A stretch of DNA of 64,000 bases from Candidatus Eremiobacteraceae bacterium. Its GTDB lineage: Bacteria > Vulcanimicrobiota > Vulcanimicrobiia > Eremiobacterales > Eremiobacteraceae. The translations under genes were made by a program, and so were the position numbers. The number at the start of each line of letters is the position of its first letter. Within the stretch, counting starts at the first letter, position 1. Under the pieces are notes generated by a model that saw only the letters and a program-made list of their open reading frames with translations, had not been told where the DNA came from and did no database searches. The stretch is from the NCBI GenBank assembly GCA_035710745.1, contig DASTCX010000016.1, positions 220,476 through 284,475 of the forward strand. The letters run 5' to 3'. Below are positions 16,849 to 25,278 of this stretch, in pieces.

Positions 16849-17811
16849 ATGTTCGTCGCAAGAACGATTGCGCTCATCGTCGGTTTCACGATCGCGGTCG
16901 TCGTAGCTGCAAGGCCGGCTCCGGTCGACCTTAATGGTCGACCGCTCCGTGCCAACATCGCAAGAATCATCGCGACGATCGATGGTATGAAATCGTCCGC
17001 GCCGCTGGCGACCGCAACGCTCTCGCCGGACGAGATCTATTCTAAGTCCGTCCACGAGATGCGATCACTCGCACACACCGGCAACCCGCCGTATCTCGTC
17101 TTCGACTTGCATCTCGTCAGCCACAACCTTCATTGGTATCCGCAGACGGATGACGGGCTGACGGATTGGGAAGTGAGGCTCGTCCACGCGAACGAGACCG
17201 CGGACTATCGCGTCTGGTATCGATCGAAGGACGAGCGAGCGCTCGTCCAAGACGCTGCGACGCACGCGGCTTACGAAGGCGAGTCGCCTTTCGCGCCGGA
17301 GACGACCGACTTCTCGGACATGACGGGCACGAAGTCGACACCACTGCCATCGCCCTCACCTGCCGCGGGCAAGGCAAGCGACGCGCCGGCCCAAGTCATC
17401 GGCGCGATCACCGTCAACGGAAGCCAGCATTACGCGATCGATCTCGTCGGCATGGAACAGCGTGACGGGAGGCAGACGTATCACCTCCATCTGCGTGCGT
17501 TCCGTGACGCGATGGATTATCCGCTGACGGATCTATGGGTCGACTCAAGCGACTATCGGATCGTCGGCGCGCACGGCGAGGTGACCGTGCGAGCGGTCGC
17601 TGCGCTCTTAGGCGTCGGCGTCACCGCGGACTTCGCGCAGGCTGATAAGTACTGGCTCGTCTCGACGATGGATGTGTCGCTCAAGGGCTACATCGCATTC
17701 TGGCATGCGAATACGGAGACGTCGATGACGGCATCGGTCGTGTCGATCCCGGCGACGTTGCCCGAGAGCTACTTCAAGAACGCCACGACGCCGGCGTCGG
17801 CGCATCGTTAG
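16849..17811 (+). CDS. Secreted protein of unknown function
   Basis: 320 residues. A hydrophobic leader (IALIVGFTIAVVVAA, cut near 21-24) precedes the mature protein, so export is likely. The body has no family I recognise. It is rich in beta-type sequence with YLVFDLHLVSHNLHWY and ADYRVWYRSKDERALVQD, and a short Pro/Ser linker occurs around 167-176. The part after the linker contains GSQHYAIDLVGMEQ and YPLTDLWVDSSDYRIVGAHG, reminiscent of outer-membrane lipoprotein-sorting or LolA-like folds, but this is only an impression. Residues 25-33 are encoded by a copy of the dispersed palindromic repeat. The protein could also start at the ATG 16987, which would remove the leader and the repeat. Confidence 0.75.
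   Translation: MFVARTIALIVGFTIAVVVAARPAPVDLNGRPLRANIARIIATIDGMKSSAPLATATLSPDEIYSKSVHEMRSLAHTGNPPYLVFDLHLVSHNLHWYPQTDDGLTDWEVRLVHANETADYRVWYRSKDERALVQDAATHAAYEGESPFAPETTDFSDMTGTKSTPLPSPSPAAGKASDAPAQVIGAITVNGSQHYAIDLVGMEQRDGRQTYHLHLRAFRDAMDYPLTDLWVDSSDYRIVGAHGEVTVRAVAALLGVGVTADFAQADKYWLVSTMDVSLKGYIAFWHANTETSMTASVVSIPATLPESYFKNATTPASAHR
16922..16944 (-). repeat. Oriented palindrome, copy 5, inside a coding sequence
   Basis: Arms CGGTCGACC (16922-16930) and GGTCGACCG (16936-16944) with loop TTAAT. The following CTCC is the complement of the GGAG flank, so it is in reverse orientation. It is read in frame as PVDLNGRPL just after the signal peptide of the protein starting at 16849. Confidence 0.85.
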
Positions 17812-17823
17812 CGGACGGCCGCG

Positions 17824-17847
17824 GCGGTCGAGATAAATCTCGACCGC
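17824..17847 (-). repeat. Oriented palindrome, copy 6
   Basis: Arms GCGGTCGAGAT and ATCTCGACCGC enclose AA. It is preceded by CGGCCGCG and followed by TCCCC, so it is in reverse orientation with full flanks. It lies between the convergent ends of the secreted protein gene and sat. Confidence 0.95.
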
Positions 17848-17860
17848 TCCCCGGCTTTTA

Positions 17861-19024
17861 TTACGAGACGGTCGTCGACATCGCGGAGATCAGGACGTCC
17901 GCAACCTCGGGCCGCGAGAACTCTTGCGGAGGACGCTCGCCGGCGCGAAGCATGTCGCGGACCTTCGTGCCCGACAGCGCGACGTGGTGCGCCTTGTCGT
18001 GCGGGCATGTCTTCGTCGTCGCCATCCCCTCGCAGACGTTGCACCAGAACGAGTGCTCGAAGCGGAGGATCGTAACCCCGAGTTCGCTCTCGATGCCGTC
18101 GAAGATCTGCTGTGCGTCGAAAGTGCCGTAATACGAGCCGACGCCCGCGTGATCGCGGCCGACGATGAAGTGCGAGCAACCGTAGTTCTTGCGCGCCGTC
18201 GCGTGGAGCACCGCTTCGCGCGGCCCGGCGTAGCGCATCGCTGCCGGGAAAACTGAAAGCACCGTCCGTCCGAGCGGATAATATTTCTCGAGCAGCACGT
18301 GATAGCAGCGCATGCGGACGTCCGCGGGAACGTCGTCGCCCTTCGTCTTGCCGACGAGCGGGTGAAGGAGCAAGCCGTCGACGATCTCGAGCGCGACCTT
18401 CTGCAGATACTCGTGCGCGCGATGCACCGGGTTGCGCGTCTGAAAGGCGACGATCGTGCGCCAGCCGAGCTCTTGGAATTTCGCGCGCGTCTGCGCGGGC
18501 GTCATCGTCTCCGCCGGGAACTGCGGCGCAGGCATCTTGAGCAGCGTGATCTTGCCCGCGACATATCGAGGACCAGCCTCGAGCACAGCAGCGACGCCCG
18601 GATGCTCTTTGTCGCTCGTCCGATAGACCTTCTCGGCTTCGCGCGCCGGATCGCCCTCGAAGACCTCGTCGATCGCGATCGTCGCGATGACGTCGCCGGT
18701 CTCATCGACGAGCGCCGCGGTCGAGCCGGCTTTGACGTCCGCTCCCCTGACCGGCAGAACGATCGGCATCGACCAGATAAGACCGCTTCGCAGTCGCATG
18801 TCGTCGACGACGCTGCGATAGTCGGCCGATCCCATGAAGCCTTCAAGCGGTGAGTACGCACCGGTCGCGATGCAGATGACGTCGCAGATCGATCGATCGC
18901 TCAGCTCGACGCGCGGCATCGACCGCGCCGCAGCGAGACCTTTGCCGGCGGCATCGGCATCGGCGACTCGGTTGACGAGCGTGCCGCCGTGCGGCGCGAC
19001 GAGAGCCGGTTTGGGATCAGGCAC
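17861..19024 (-). CDS. sat: Sulfate adenylyltransferase (ATP sulfurylase, Sat type)
   Basis: 387 residues, the normal size for the single-polypeptide Sat. It makes APS and pyrophosphate from ATP and sulfate. The N-terminal PUA-like part contains ATGAYSPLEGFMG. The catalytic part has the ATP-binding FQTRNPVHRAHEY and the GRDHAGVGSYYG motif, and ends with a segment that includes Cys residues (WCNVCEGM, KTCPHDKAHH). No kinase domain is fused, so CysC is separate. It starts with the ATG at 19024. Sat, not CysDN, is used here, and no APS or PAPS reductase gene is present in the window, which leaves sulfation as the visible use. Confidence 0.97.
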   Translation of the reverse strand: MPDPKPALVAPHGGTLVNRVADADAAGKGLAAARSMPRVELSDRSICDVICIATGAYSPLEGFMGSADYRSVVDDMRLRSGLIWSMPIVLPVRGADVKAGSTAALVDETGDVIATIAIDEVFEGDPAREAEKVYRTSDKEHPGVAAVLEAGPRYVAGKITLLKMPAPQFPAETMTPAQTRAKFQELGWRTIVAFQTRNPVHRAHEYLQKVALEIVDGLLLHPLVGKTKGDDVPADVRMRCYHVLLEKYYPLGRTVLSVFPAAMRYAGPREAVLHATARKNYGCSHFIVGRDHAGVGSYYGTFDAQQIFDGIESELGVTILRFEHSFWCNVCEGMATTKTCPHDKAHHVALSGTKVRDMLRAGERPPQEFSRPEVADVLISAMSTTVS

Positions 19025-19199
19025 AAGGTCCTCCAGGACGCGCGAAGAGGCGTCGACGTTCTAGAACGATTCGGGGAGTTCGCACTTCAACCAGCCTCGC
19101 GACCCATCCCTGCGAAGCGAGCGACCTCATGACCATAAGATGGATACGATGGGCCACGATTTAGGAGAAGCGGCCCCACGTGCGGAAGGTGTTGCCGGG

Positions 19200-20168
19200 A
19201 TGAGATCGACGCTCCGGACGATCGCGGCTGGTTTGAACCACGTGTTTAGGCGCGTGCATTTCGACCTTAATCAAAGCATCACCGCGACGACTTTCGTCGC
19301 GGGAACGGGTCGCAGTGGGACAGCCTGGGTCGCGAACATCGTCAACTACGATCATAGTGCCCGCTACATATTCGAGCCGTTCAATCCGTTCAAAGTGCCC
19401 GAATGCGCGGGATTTCGCTACCGCCAATACCTCCGCCCCACCGAGACGGCCGAAAAGTATGTCGGTCCTGCGCGTATAATCCTGAGCGGTCGAATAACAA
19501 ACGATTGGATAGACCAGTTCAACCGCGCCGTGGTCAGCCGGCGGCGGGTCGTCAAAGAGATCCGCGCCAACCTCATGCTCAAATGGTTGAAGGAGAGATT
19601 CCCGGGCATCCGGCTCATCATGATGTTCCGACACCCATGCGCCGACGCGTACTCCCGCTTGCGCCTCGGTTGGCAGAGCCACCTCGACGAGCTGCTGGCG
19701 CAAGACGACCTCGTCGCCGATCATCTCGCGCCGTTCGTCGCCGAGATGCGCGCGGCGCGCACGCCGTTCGAACAGCACGTCTTCCTTTGGTGCGCTGAGA
19801 ACTTCGTGCCGCTCCGACAGCTCGAGCCAGGCGACGCCGCATTCGTCTTTTACGAGAACTTGTGCACCGATCCACAGGGCGAGGTCAAGAAGCTTTTCGG
19901 TTTCCTGAACCGCGAGGTGACACCCGAAGTGTACGGCCGGTTGGCACAGCCGTCCGAGCTCACAAGCGAGGAGAGCGCGGTCAACAGCGGCGGCGACCTC
20001 ATCGAAGGTTGGCGCAAGTCCGTCGACGCGCGACAAGCCGAGCGCGCGATCGACATCCTCCGTCTCTTCGGCCTCGATCGGATCTATTCGCTCGACACGT
20101 CGATGCCCGACGTCGCCGCAGCGACCGCGATGGTCGGCGCGCGCCCTGCACCTGCGGGCGTGGGCTGA
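19200..20168 (+). CDS. PAPS-dependent sulfotransferase family protein 1
   Basis: 322 residues from the ATG at 19200. GGAAGGTG lies 8 nt upstream and this start equalises length with the paralogs; a start at 19140 would add 20 residues. The 5'-phosphosulfate loop is GTGRSGT at about 35-41, and the 3'-phosphate site RHPCADAYSRL begins at about 144. The shared family core is also present: NYDHSARYIFEPF, RVVKEIRANLMLKWLKERFP and ENFVPLRQLEPGD. It transfers sulfate from PAPS to a carbohydrate or other acceptor in the cytoplasm; the acceptor is unknown. It is followed after 17 nt by a second paralog. Confidence 0.88.
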   Translation: MRSTLRTIAAGLNHVFRRVHFDLNQSITATTFVAGTGRSGTAWVANIVNYDHSARYIFEPFNPFKVPECAGFRYRQYLRPTETAEKYVGPARIILSGRITNDWIDQFNRAVVSRRRVVKEIRANLMLKWLKERFPGIRLIMMFRHPCADAYSRLRLGWQSHLDELLAQDDLVADHLAPFVAEMRAARTPFEQHVFLWCAENFVPLRQLEPGDAAFVFYENLCTDPQGEVKKLFGFLNREVTPEVYGRLAQPSELTSEESAVNSGGDLIEGWRKSVDARQAERAIDILRLFGLDRIYSLDTSMPDVAAATAMVGARPAPAGVG

Positions 20169-20185
20169 CGAGGCGAACGGGGCGC

Positions 20186-21184
20186 ATGGGTTCGATCCGA
20201 GACTGGCTCAAAGGACAGTTGTCGCCACAGGTGCGGCAGCAGATCAAGCGCGTCGTCAATTGGCCGCCGATCATCGACGTCGGCAAGTTGAGCGATGCCG
20301 TCTTCCTGGCGGGAACGGGCCGAAGCGGCACCGGTTGGGTCGCGAACATCATCAACTACGACAACCGCTACCGCTATATGTACGAGCCGTTCTCGCCGCG
20401 CGTCATCGACACGGTCGCCGCGTTCACGTGGGGGCTGTACATCCGGCCCGACGATCGATCCGAGAAGTATATCGAGCCGGCGCGCCGGCTCCTCGAAGGC
20501 AAGGTCGGGCACTATCCGAAGCTCGATCGCGCGAACAAGCGCATGTTCGCCCGTAAACGCCTGCTGAAGGAGACGCGGGGCAACCTCTGGCTCAAGTGGC
20601 TGCGCGTCAACTTCCCAGAGGTGAAGATCGTCCTGCTCATGCGCCACCCGTGCGCTGCGGTCAACTCGCGCATCAAGCGCGGCAACCTCGTGCTCTTCGA
20701 TCAATTCCTCCAGCAGCCGGAGCTGATGGCCGATCACCTCGCGCCGTTCAAGGCCGACATCGAAGCAGCGCGGAACGCGGACGAGTTCAGCAAGCGCATC
20801 TACATGTGGTGCGTCAACCACTACGTGCCGCTGCGGCAGTTCGCTGCGGGCGAGATCCACCTCGGCTTCTACGAGAACTTCGCCGAGAATCCGAACGACG
20901 AGATCCGCAAGCTCTTCGCGTTCCTCGGCGAGCCCTTCTCCGACAAGATTTACGAGGCGGTGAAGCGGCCGTCGGAAGTGACGCGGCCGGACGCCGCGAT
21001 CCTCACCGGCAAGAGCATCGTCGGACATTGGCAGGAAGAGGTCGGCGCCGAGCAGACCCGCCGCTCGATCGACATCCTGCGGCGCTTCGGTCTCGACGCC
21101 ATCTACGACGAACAGCCGATGCCGAAGGTCGACGCCGAGCATGCGTTTTTCTCGGCGCGCGAACCCGCTACGCGTCCCCGATGA
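20186..21184 (+). CDS. PAPS-dependent sulfotransferase family protein 2
   Basis: 332 residues starting MGSIRDWLKG. The phosphosulfate loop GTGRSGT lies at about 43-49 and RHPCAAVNSRI at about 153. It also has NYDNRYRYMYEPFSPR, KETRGNLWLKWLRVNFPE, then NHYVPLRQFAAGE and FYENFAENPNDEIRKLF. It is closest in layout to paralog 1 next door. It converges on a glycosyltransferase gene and overlaps that gene's end by 17 nt. I infer sulfation of an EPS sugar residue. Confidence 0.9.
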   Translation: MGSIRDWLKGQLSPQVRQQIKRVVNWPPIIDVGKLSDAVFLAGTGRSGTGWVANIINYDNRYRYMYEPFSPRVIDTVAAFTWGLYIRPDDRSEKYIEPARRLLEGKVGHYPKLDRANKRMFARKRLLKETRGNLWLKWLRVNFPEVKIVLLMRHPCAAVNSRIKRGNLVLFDQFLQQPELMADHLAPFKADIEAARNADEFSKRIYMWCVNHYVPLRQFAAGEIHLGFYENFAENPNDEIRKLFAFLGEPFSDKIYEAVKRPSEVTRPDAAILTGKSIVGHWQEEVGAEQTRRSIDILRRFGLDAIYDEQPMPKVDAEHAFFSAREPATRPR

Positions 21185-22394
21185 CGCGCTCGTGCATCGC
21201 GACGATTCGGTCCGCGATGCGCGGCCAATCGTAGTCCGCCGCTCTCGACATCCCGCCGTCGCGCAATCGCGCCCATAGCGCGTCGTCCTCGATGACGCGC
21301 GCGCAATCGCGTGCGAACATATCGGCGTCGTCAACCGACATGAGGTCCGAGCCGCTTTCGTGCGGCAGTCCTGAAGCGCCCGACGGTGTCGTGACGACGG
21401 GTCTTCCCGCAGCCCACGCCTCGAGCAGCCGCAGCCTCGAACCGCTCGCCGCGAGCACCGGCACCGCGATGACCTGAGCGCGCGACAATTCGTCACGCAT
21501 GTCGGGCGGATTCGGCACGAGCACGAGACGCGGGTGCGCGCGCAGGCGCTCGACGAGCGCCGGCGTCATCCGCCCTGCGACGCGGACTTCGACCGGCACG
21601 CCGCCCGCCGTCTCCGGCAAGCGCGGCAGCACGTGCTCGACGAACCACATCAGGCCTTGTTGCGTCGGACGCCAGTCCATGCTTCCGGTGAGCGTGATGC
21701 ACCCGCGCTTCGGCGCTGCCGAGCGAACGGTCGCATAGCGCGCGACGTCGACGCCGTTGGGGATGACGGTCGACTTCGACGCCGCGCCGGCCCAGAGTTT
21801 CTCGAGATCGTCGACATCGTCTCCGCTGCACGCCGACACGTGGATCGATCGCTCGACGATCCTACCCTCGACGCCGCCGACGCGCGCCGCGTCGATCCGG
21901 ACGAGCGCGCTCATCGGCCAGCGTTCGTAGTCGGCTTGACGGCGCACGAGCGCCGACTCGCAGTTGTGCGCGTCGTACCAGACGGGCGGGCAGTGCGTGC
22001 GCGGCAGCGCCACGTGTTGGTTGAGGTCGCCGACGTGGATCGCCGCGTACGCCTGCTCGCGGCACATGCGCGCGACGTGGTCCGCTTGCGCGCGCGTCAC
22101 TTGGCCGGCGCTGAAATACGAGTTCGACGGCCGCAACGCATCGGCGATGCGGAGCGCCGTGTACGCGAGGCCTTGCGGTCGCGCGAAGCTCGCGATGGAC
22201 GCGCACGCTGCGGCGAATTCGGGCGGCGGCGTCGAGTCCGCTTGCTCCGCGACGACGAGATCGAGTTCGTATCGGCGCGCGACGCCGATCGCCATCCAAT
22301 AGTTGCGGATGAGCGCGCCGCCGTTGAGCTTCCATGGCGCCTGCTGGACGAGCATCAGGTATCGCCGCTTCGGACCGGATCCGGAAGCGTTCAT
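21168..22394 (-). CDS. Glycosyltransferase, GT4-like (EPS locus type)
   Basis: 408 residues from the ATG at 22394, which overlaps the stop of the upstream glycosyltransferase gene (ATGA). GT-B fold: the N-terminal part has LMLVQQAPWKLNGGALIRNY. The C-terminal nucleotide-sugar domain has STVIPNGVDVARY, LTGSMDWRPTQQGLMWFVEH, VPVLAASGSRLRLLEAWAAG and PVVTTPSGASGL. The SMDW...WFVE block resembles glycosyltransferases associated with exosortase/EPS loci. The sugar donor cannot be read from sequence. The role is inferred as chain assembly of the repeat unit. Confidence 0.9.
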   Translation of the reverse strand: MNASGSGPKRRYLMLVQQAPWKLNGGALIRNYWMAIGVARRYELDLVVAEQADSTPPPEFAAACASIASFARPQGLAYTALRIADALRPSNSYFSAGQVTRAQADHVARMCREQAYAAIHVGDLNQHVALPRTHCPPVWYDAHNCESALVRRQADYERWPMSALVRIDAARVGGVEGRIVERSIHVSACSGDDVDDLEKLWAGAASKSTVIPNGVDVARYATVRSAAPKRGCITLTGSMDWRPTQQGLMWFVEHVLPRLPETAGGVPVEVRVAGRMTPALVERLRAHPRLVLVPNPPDMRDELSRAQVIAVPVLAASGSRLRLLEAWAAGRPVVTTPSGASGLPHESGSDLMSVDDADMFARDCARVIEDDALWARLRDGGMSRAADYDWPRIADRIVAMHERVIGDA

Positions 22395-23509
22395 CCGGCG
22401 CGGCGTATCCCGACGGCCTCGCGATAGACGGCCGCATACTGCCGTTCGACGACGCTCATGCGAAAACGTTCGAGAAACCGTCGCCTTGCCGACTCTCCGA
22501 GCCGCGCTCGCAGCGCGTCGTCGTCGCGCAGCCTTCGGACGCCGCCGAAGATCGATTCGGGATCCGGCGCGACGAGCAATGCGTCGACGCCGTCGCGAAC
22601 CGCCTCGCTCGTCGCGCCGACGTTCGTCGCGACGATCGGAAGACCGGCGCGCATCGCCTCGAGGAGCGAGAGGCTTAGACCTTCCGTGAACGACGGCTGC
22701 ACGTAGATGTCGAGCGCATCGAGATACGCGTCCGCCTCGGCGAGAAAGCCGAGGCACGTCACGTTGATCGGCGCCGACGCGCGCAATTGCGCCTCGAGCG
22801 GGCCGCTGCCGGCGACGGCCCAGCGGACCGTATCCGCACCGTCGAGCCGCGCGGCATTCGCGAAATTGTCGACCCCTTTTTCTGCCGACAACCTACCGAG
22901 CATGCCCGCGACGAACTCGCCGCTTCTCCAGCCGAACGTCGCGCGCGCTGCGGTGCGAGCCGCTTCATCTGTCGCGGGGCCGTCGGCGATCGCGTTCGGC
23001 ACGAACCTCGTCCGCACGCCGCGGCCGAACGAGCGCAGCATGCCGGGATCGGGCGCGGTGACGAGATCGCTCATGCCGCCGGTCATGCGATCGAGCGCGT
23101 TGTAGAGGCGAAGCTTGACGTCCGTCGTGACGAAGCCGTGGCACGTGCCGATGAGCGCCGCCATCTTCAAGCCCGACGTCCGCCCGAAACGGCCGACGAT
23201 GTTCGCCTTGTAACCGTGCGTGTGGAGGACGGGCGCTTTCGCGGCATCGAGCGCATCGCGTAGCGCGCGAAGCACACGCGTGGGCAGCGTACGCTCTTCG
23301 TCGCTCAGGACGTCGACGCGGAAGCCTTCGTCGCGCGCCGTCGCGGCGAGCGAACACGGCGCGAGCACCGCGAGTCGCGCATCGACGTCGCCGGCGTCGC
23401 GCTGCGCGCGCATGAGCCAATGGATGACGCGCTCTTTGCCGTACATGACCTCGCCGCCGCCGGACGCTTCGACGAGATGCATGACCGTGACGTCGGGATC
23501 GCGCGCCAT
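22391..23509 (-). CDS. Glycosyltransferase, GT4-like
   Basis: 372 residues, GT-B. The N-terminal domain has LHTHGYKANIVGRFGR. The C-terminal domain has a clear GT4 set: VRTRFVPNAIADGP, VAGMLGRLSAEKGVDNF, WAVAGSGPLEAQL, then FTEGLSLSLLEAMRAGLPIV with the conserved EX7E-type motif. It starts MARDPDVTVMHLVEASGGGE at 23509, 80 nt from the divergent sulfotransferase gene. It forms a two-gene unit with the next glycosyltransferase through a 4-nt overlap. Confidence 0.92.
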   Translation of the reverse strand: MARDPDVTVMHLVEASGGGEVMYGKERVIHWLMRAQRDAGDVDARLAVLAPCSLAATARDEGFRVDVLSDEERTLPTRVLRALRDALDAAKAPVLHTHGYKANIVGRFGRTSGLKMAALIGTCHGFVTTDVKLRLYNALDRMTGGMSDLVTAPDPGMLRSFGRGVRTRFVPNAIADGPATDEAARTAARATFGWRSGEFVAGMLGRLSAEKGVDNFANAARLDGADTVRWAVAGSGPLEAQLRASAPINVTCLGFLAEADAYLDALDIYVQPSFTEGLSLSLLEAMRAGLPIVATNVGATSEAVRDGVDALLVAPDPESIFGGVRRLRDDDALRARLGESARRRFLERFRMSVVERQYAAVYREAVGIRRAG

Positions 23510-23589
23510 GAGGCTGGTGTTGGCAATTTCGACTCGCCATCCTTGCGGCCGGAGGGAGGCGCCGGCGGTGCACCAAACAACGACGGAAC

Positions 23590-24621
23590 ATGGCGTTCGT
23601 CTCCGAAGGCGTGAAGCAGCGGCTGCGCCCGTATTACCGCAAACTGCGCAGCTCGCTCATCGTCGACCGCAACGGCGACTGGCGGAAATCGATCTTCGTC
23701 TCATCCGGCGCGCGCACCGGCAGCACGTGGGTGTCGCAGCTCATCAACTACGACAACCGCTATCGCTACATGTACGAGCCCTTCATCTCGATGCCGCTCG
23801 GCTATCCGGAGATCCTCACCGCGCTGCCGGACAATCGCATCCTCTACCTGCGCCCCGCCGACGACAACGCGAAGTACGTCTCGCAAGCCGAATACATCAT
23901 CAGCGGGCGCTTCCACCACCCGCGCACCGACATGTACAACGCGCGCTTCTTCGTCGACAAGCGGCTCGTCAAGGAAGTGCAGAGCAATCTCTGGCTCAAG
24001 TGGCTCAAGGTCCACTTCCCTTCGATGCCGGTCGTCTTGTTGTTGCGCCATCCTGTGCCGACGATCCGTTCGCGCTATGCCGAATACTTCGACCTGCCCG
24101 TCGAGCGGCGCGGTGCGATCGACGACGACGTCGCAGCGCGCAACGCGCACTATCGCGAGCTCGTCTTCGGCCAAGCCGATCTCGTCGCCGATCATCTCGA
24201 GCCGTTGCGCTCGGCGCTCGAGGCGGCGGAAACCGTCATGGAGCAACGTGCCGTCGTCTGGTGCATCCAGAACTACGTGCCGCTGCGGCAATTCGCGAGC
24301 GGCGAGATCCTGTTGACCTTTTACGAGAATTTTTGCGTCGATCCCGAGAACGAGATCCGTCGCGTCGGCGCCCACCTCGGCGACCGCATCGACGACGAGA
24401 GCCTCGGACGCTTCCTCGATCGGCTGCGCCGGCCTTCCGCGAACAGCAAGCTCAAAGCTGAGATGCTCGACGGTTGGAAGATGGTCAGCTCGTGGCAGAA
24501 GAAGGCGCCGGCGGAAGACGTCGCTCAGACGAAAGCCGTGCTCAAGATATTCGGTCTCGACAAGATCTACGACGCGTCGGAACCGCTGCCGGACGTCGGC
24601 GCCGCGAACGCGTTCCTGTGA
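23590..24621 (+). CDS. PAPS-dependent sulfotransferase family protein 3
   Basis: 343 residues. It belongs to the second subgroup with phosphosulfate loop SSGARTGSTW (about 38-47) and 3'-phosphate site RHPVPTIRSRY (about 153). Core blocks: NYDNRYRYMYEPFIS, LVKEVQSNLWLKWLKVHFPS, QNYVPLRQFASGE and TFYENFCVDPENEIRRV. It diverges from two glycosyltransferase genes. Its TGA overlaps the GTG of a GmhB-like phosphatase gene. The acceptor is unknown. Confidence 0.9.
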   Translation: MAFVSEGVKQRLRPYYRKLRSSLIVDRNGDWRKSIFVSSGARTGSTWVSQLINYDNRYRYMYEPFISMPLGYPEILTALPDNRILYLRPADDNAKYVSQAEYIISGRFHHPRTDMYNARFFVDKRLVKEVQSNLWLKWLKVHFPSMPVVLLLRHPVPTIRSRYAEYFDLPVERRGAIDDDVAARNAHYRELVFGQADLVADHLEPLRSALEAAETVMEQRAVVWCIQNYVPLRQFASGEILLTFYENFCVDPENEIRRVGAHLGDRIDDESLGRFLDRLRRPSANSKLKAEMLDGWKMVSSWQKKAPAEDVAQTKAVLKIFGLDKIYDASEPLPDVGAANAFL

Positions 24622-25157
24622 CGCCCGGTGCGCGAGCGCTCGCGTGGCGATCGCCGCAGGCGCGCGCAGGAAAGGTGTGCGTCTTCATCGATCGCGACGG
24701 CGTGGTCAACGAGCGACCGGGTGATGGGTACGTCCTCGCCTGGGAAGAGTTCCGCTTCAGACCCGATGCGATCGCCGCACTGCGCGTGCTCGCGGAAGCC
24801 CAGCTCCCGGCGATCGTCGTGTCGAATCAGAGCTGCGTCGGTCGCGGCCTGCTGAAACAAACCGGCCTCATCGACATCATGGACCGGATGACGCAGCAGC
24901 TCGAGCGCGAGAACGCGCCGCTCGCCGCATGGTATTGCTGCCCGCATGCGCCGGATGACGGCTGCGATTGCCGCAAGCCGCAACCGGGGATGCTCCTTCG
25001 CGCGATCGCCGAGTTCGGCTTCGACGCATCGCGCTCGCACATGATCGGCGACACGGTATCCGACATCGCTGCGGGCGAGTCAGCCGGCTGCATCACTCAC
25101 CTTATCGATCCGTCCGACCCTAACGCATTCCTGCGCACCGTCACTGATATCGTCTGA
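24618..25157 (+). CDS. HAD phosphatase, GmhB type (heptose-1,7-bisphosphate 7-phosphatase-like)
   Basis: 179 residues from the GTG overlapping the previous stop. The HAD nucleophile motif is VFIDRDGVVNE (Asp 25 and 27). VVSNQSCVGRG follows, then the GmhB/HisB-N zinc loop CPHAPDDGCDCRKPQPGML, and the third motif HMIGDTVSDIAAGESAG. In GmhB this step makes ADP- or GDP-heptose precursors. Here it is coupled to a sulfotransferase gene within the EPS locus, so a heptose-like or other sugar bisphosphate is possible. No heptose kinase or isomerase is in the window. Confidence 0.88.
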   Translation: MTPGARALAWRSPQARAGKVCVFIDRDGVVNERPGDGYVLAWEEFRFRPDAIAALRVLAEAQLPAIVVSNQSCVGRGLLKQTGLIDIMDRMTQQLERENAPLAAWYCCPHAPDDGCDCRKPQPGMLLRAIAEFGFDASRSHMIGDTVSDIAAGESAGCITHLIDPSDPNAFLRTVTDIV

Positions 25158-25174
25158 TGGTTGATGATAAAATG

Positions 25175-25224
25175 TGGTATGCCGAGCTTCGCTCGGAAAC
25201 TGCCGAGCTTCGCTCGGCATACCA
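25175..25224. repeat. Double palindrome between convergent genes, second repeat type
   Basis: TGGTATGCCGAGC (25175-25187) pairs with GCTCGGCATACCA (25212-25224). Each half is itself a hairpin, GCCGAGC-TTC-GCTCGG(C), separated by AAAC. The core GCCGAGC...GCTCGGC recurs at 63397 and 63474. Directly after it, ACATCAGACAA occurs in tandem (about 25234-25260). It sits between the convergent GmhB-like and GT2 genes and may terminate both. Confidence 0.8.
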
Positions 25225-25278
25225 CGTCAGATAAACATCAGACAAACATCAGACAAACATTATAGATTTACGATCGAT

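Noticed and set aside
15122..19024. Assimilatory sulfate reduction as the purpose of sat and cysC
   Set aside because: No APS/PAPS reductase, sulfite reductase or sulfate transporter gene is in the window. It remains possible if they lie elsewhere.
19025..19199. A tRNA or small RNA gene between sat and sulfotransferase 1
   Set aside because: No cloverleaf or conserved tRNA boxes could be found by eye.
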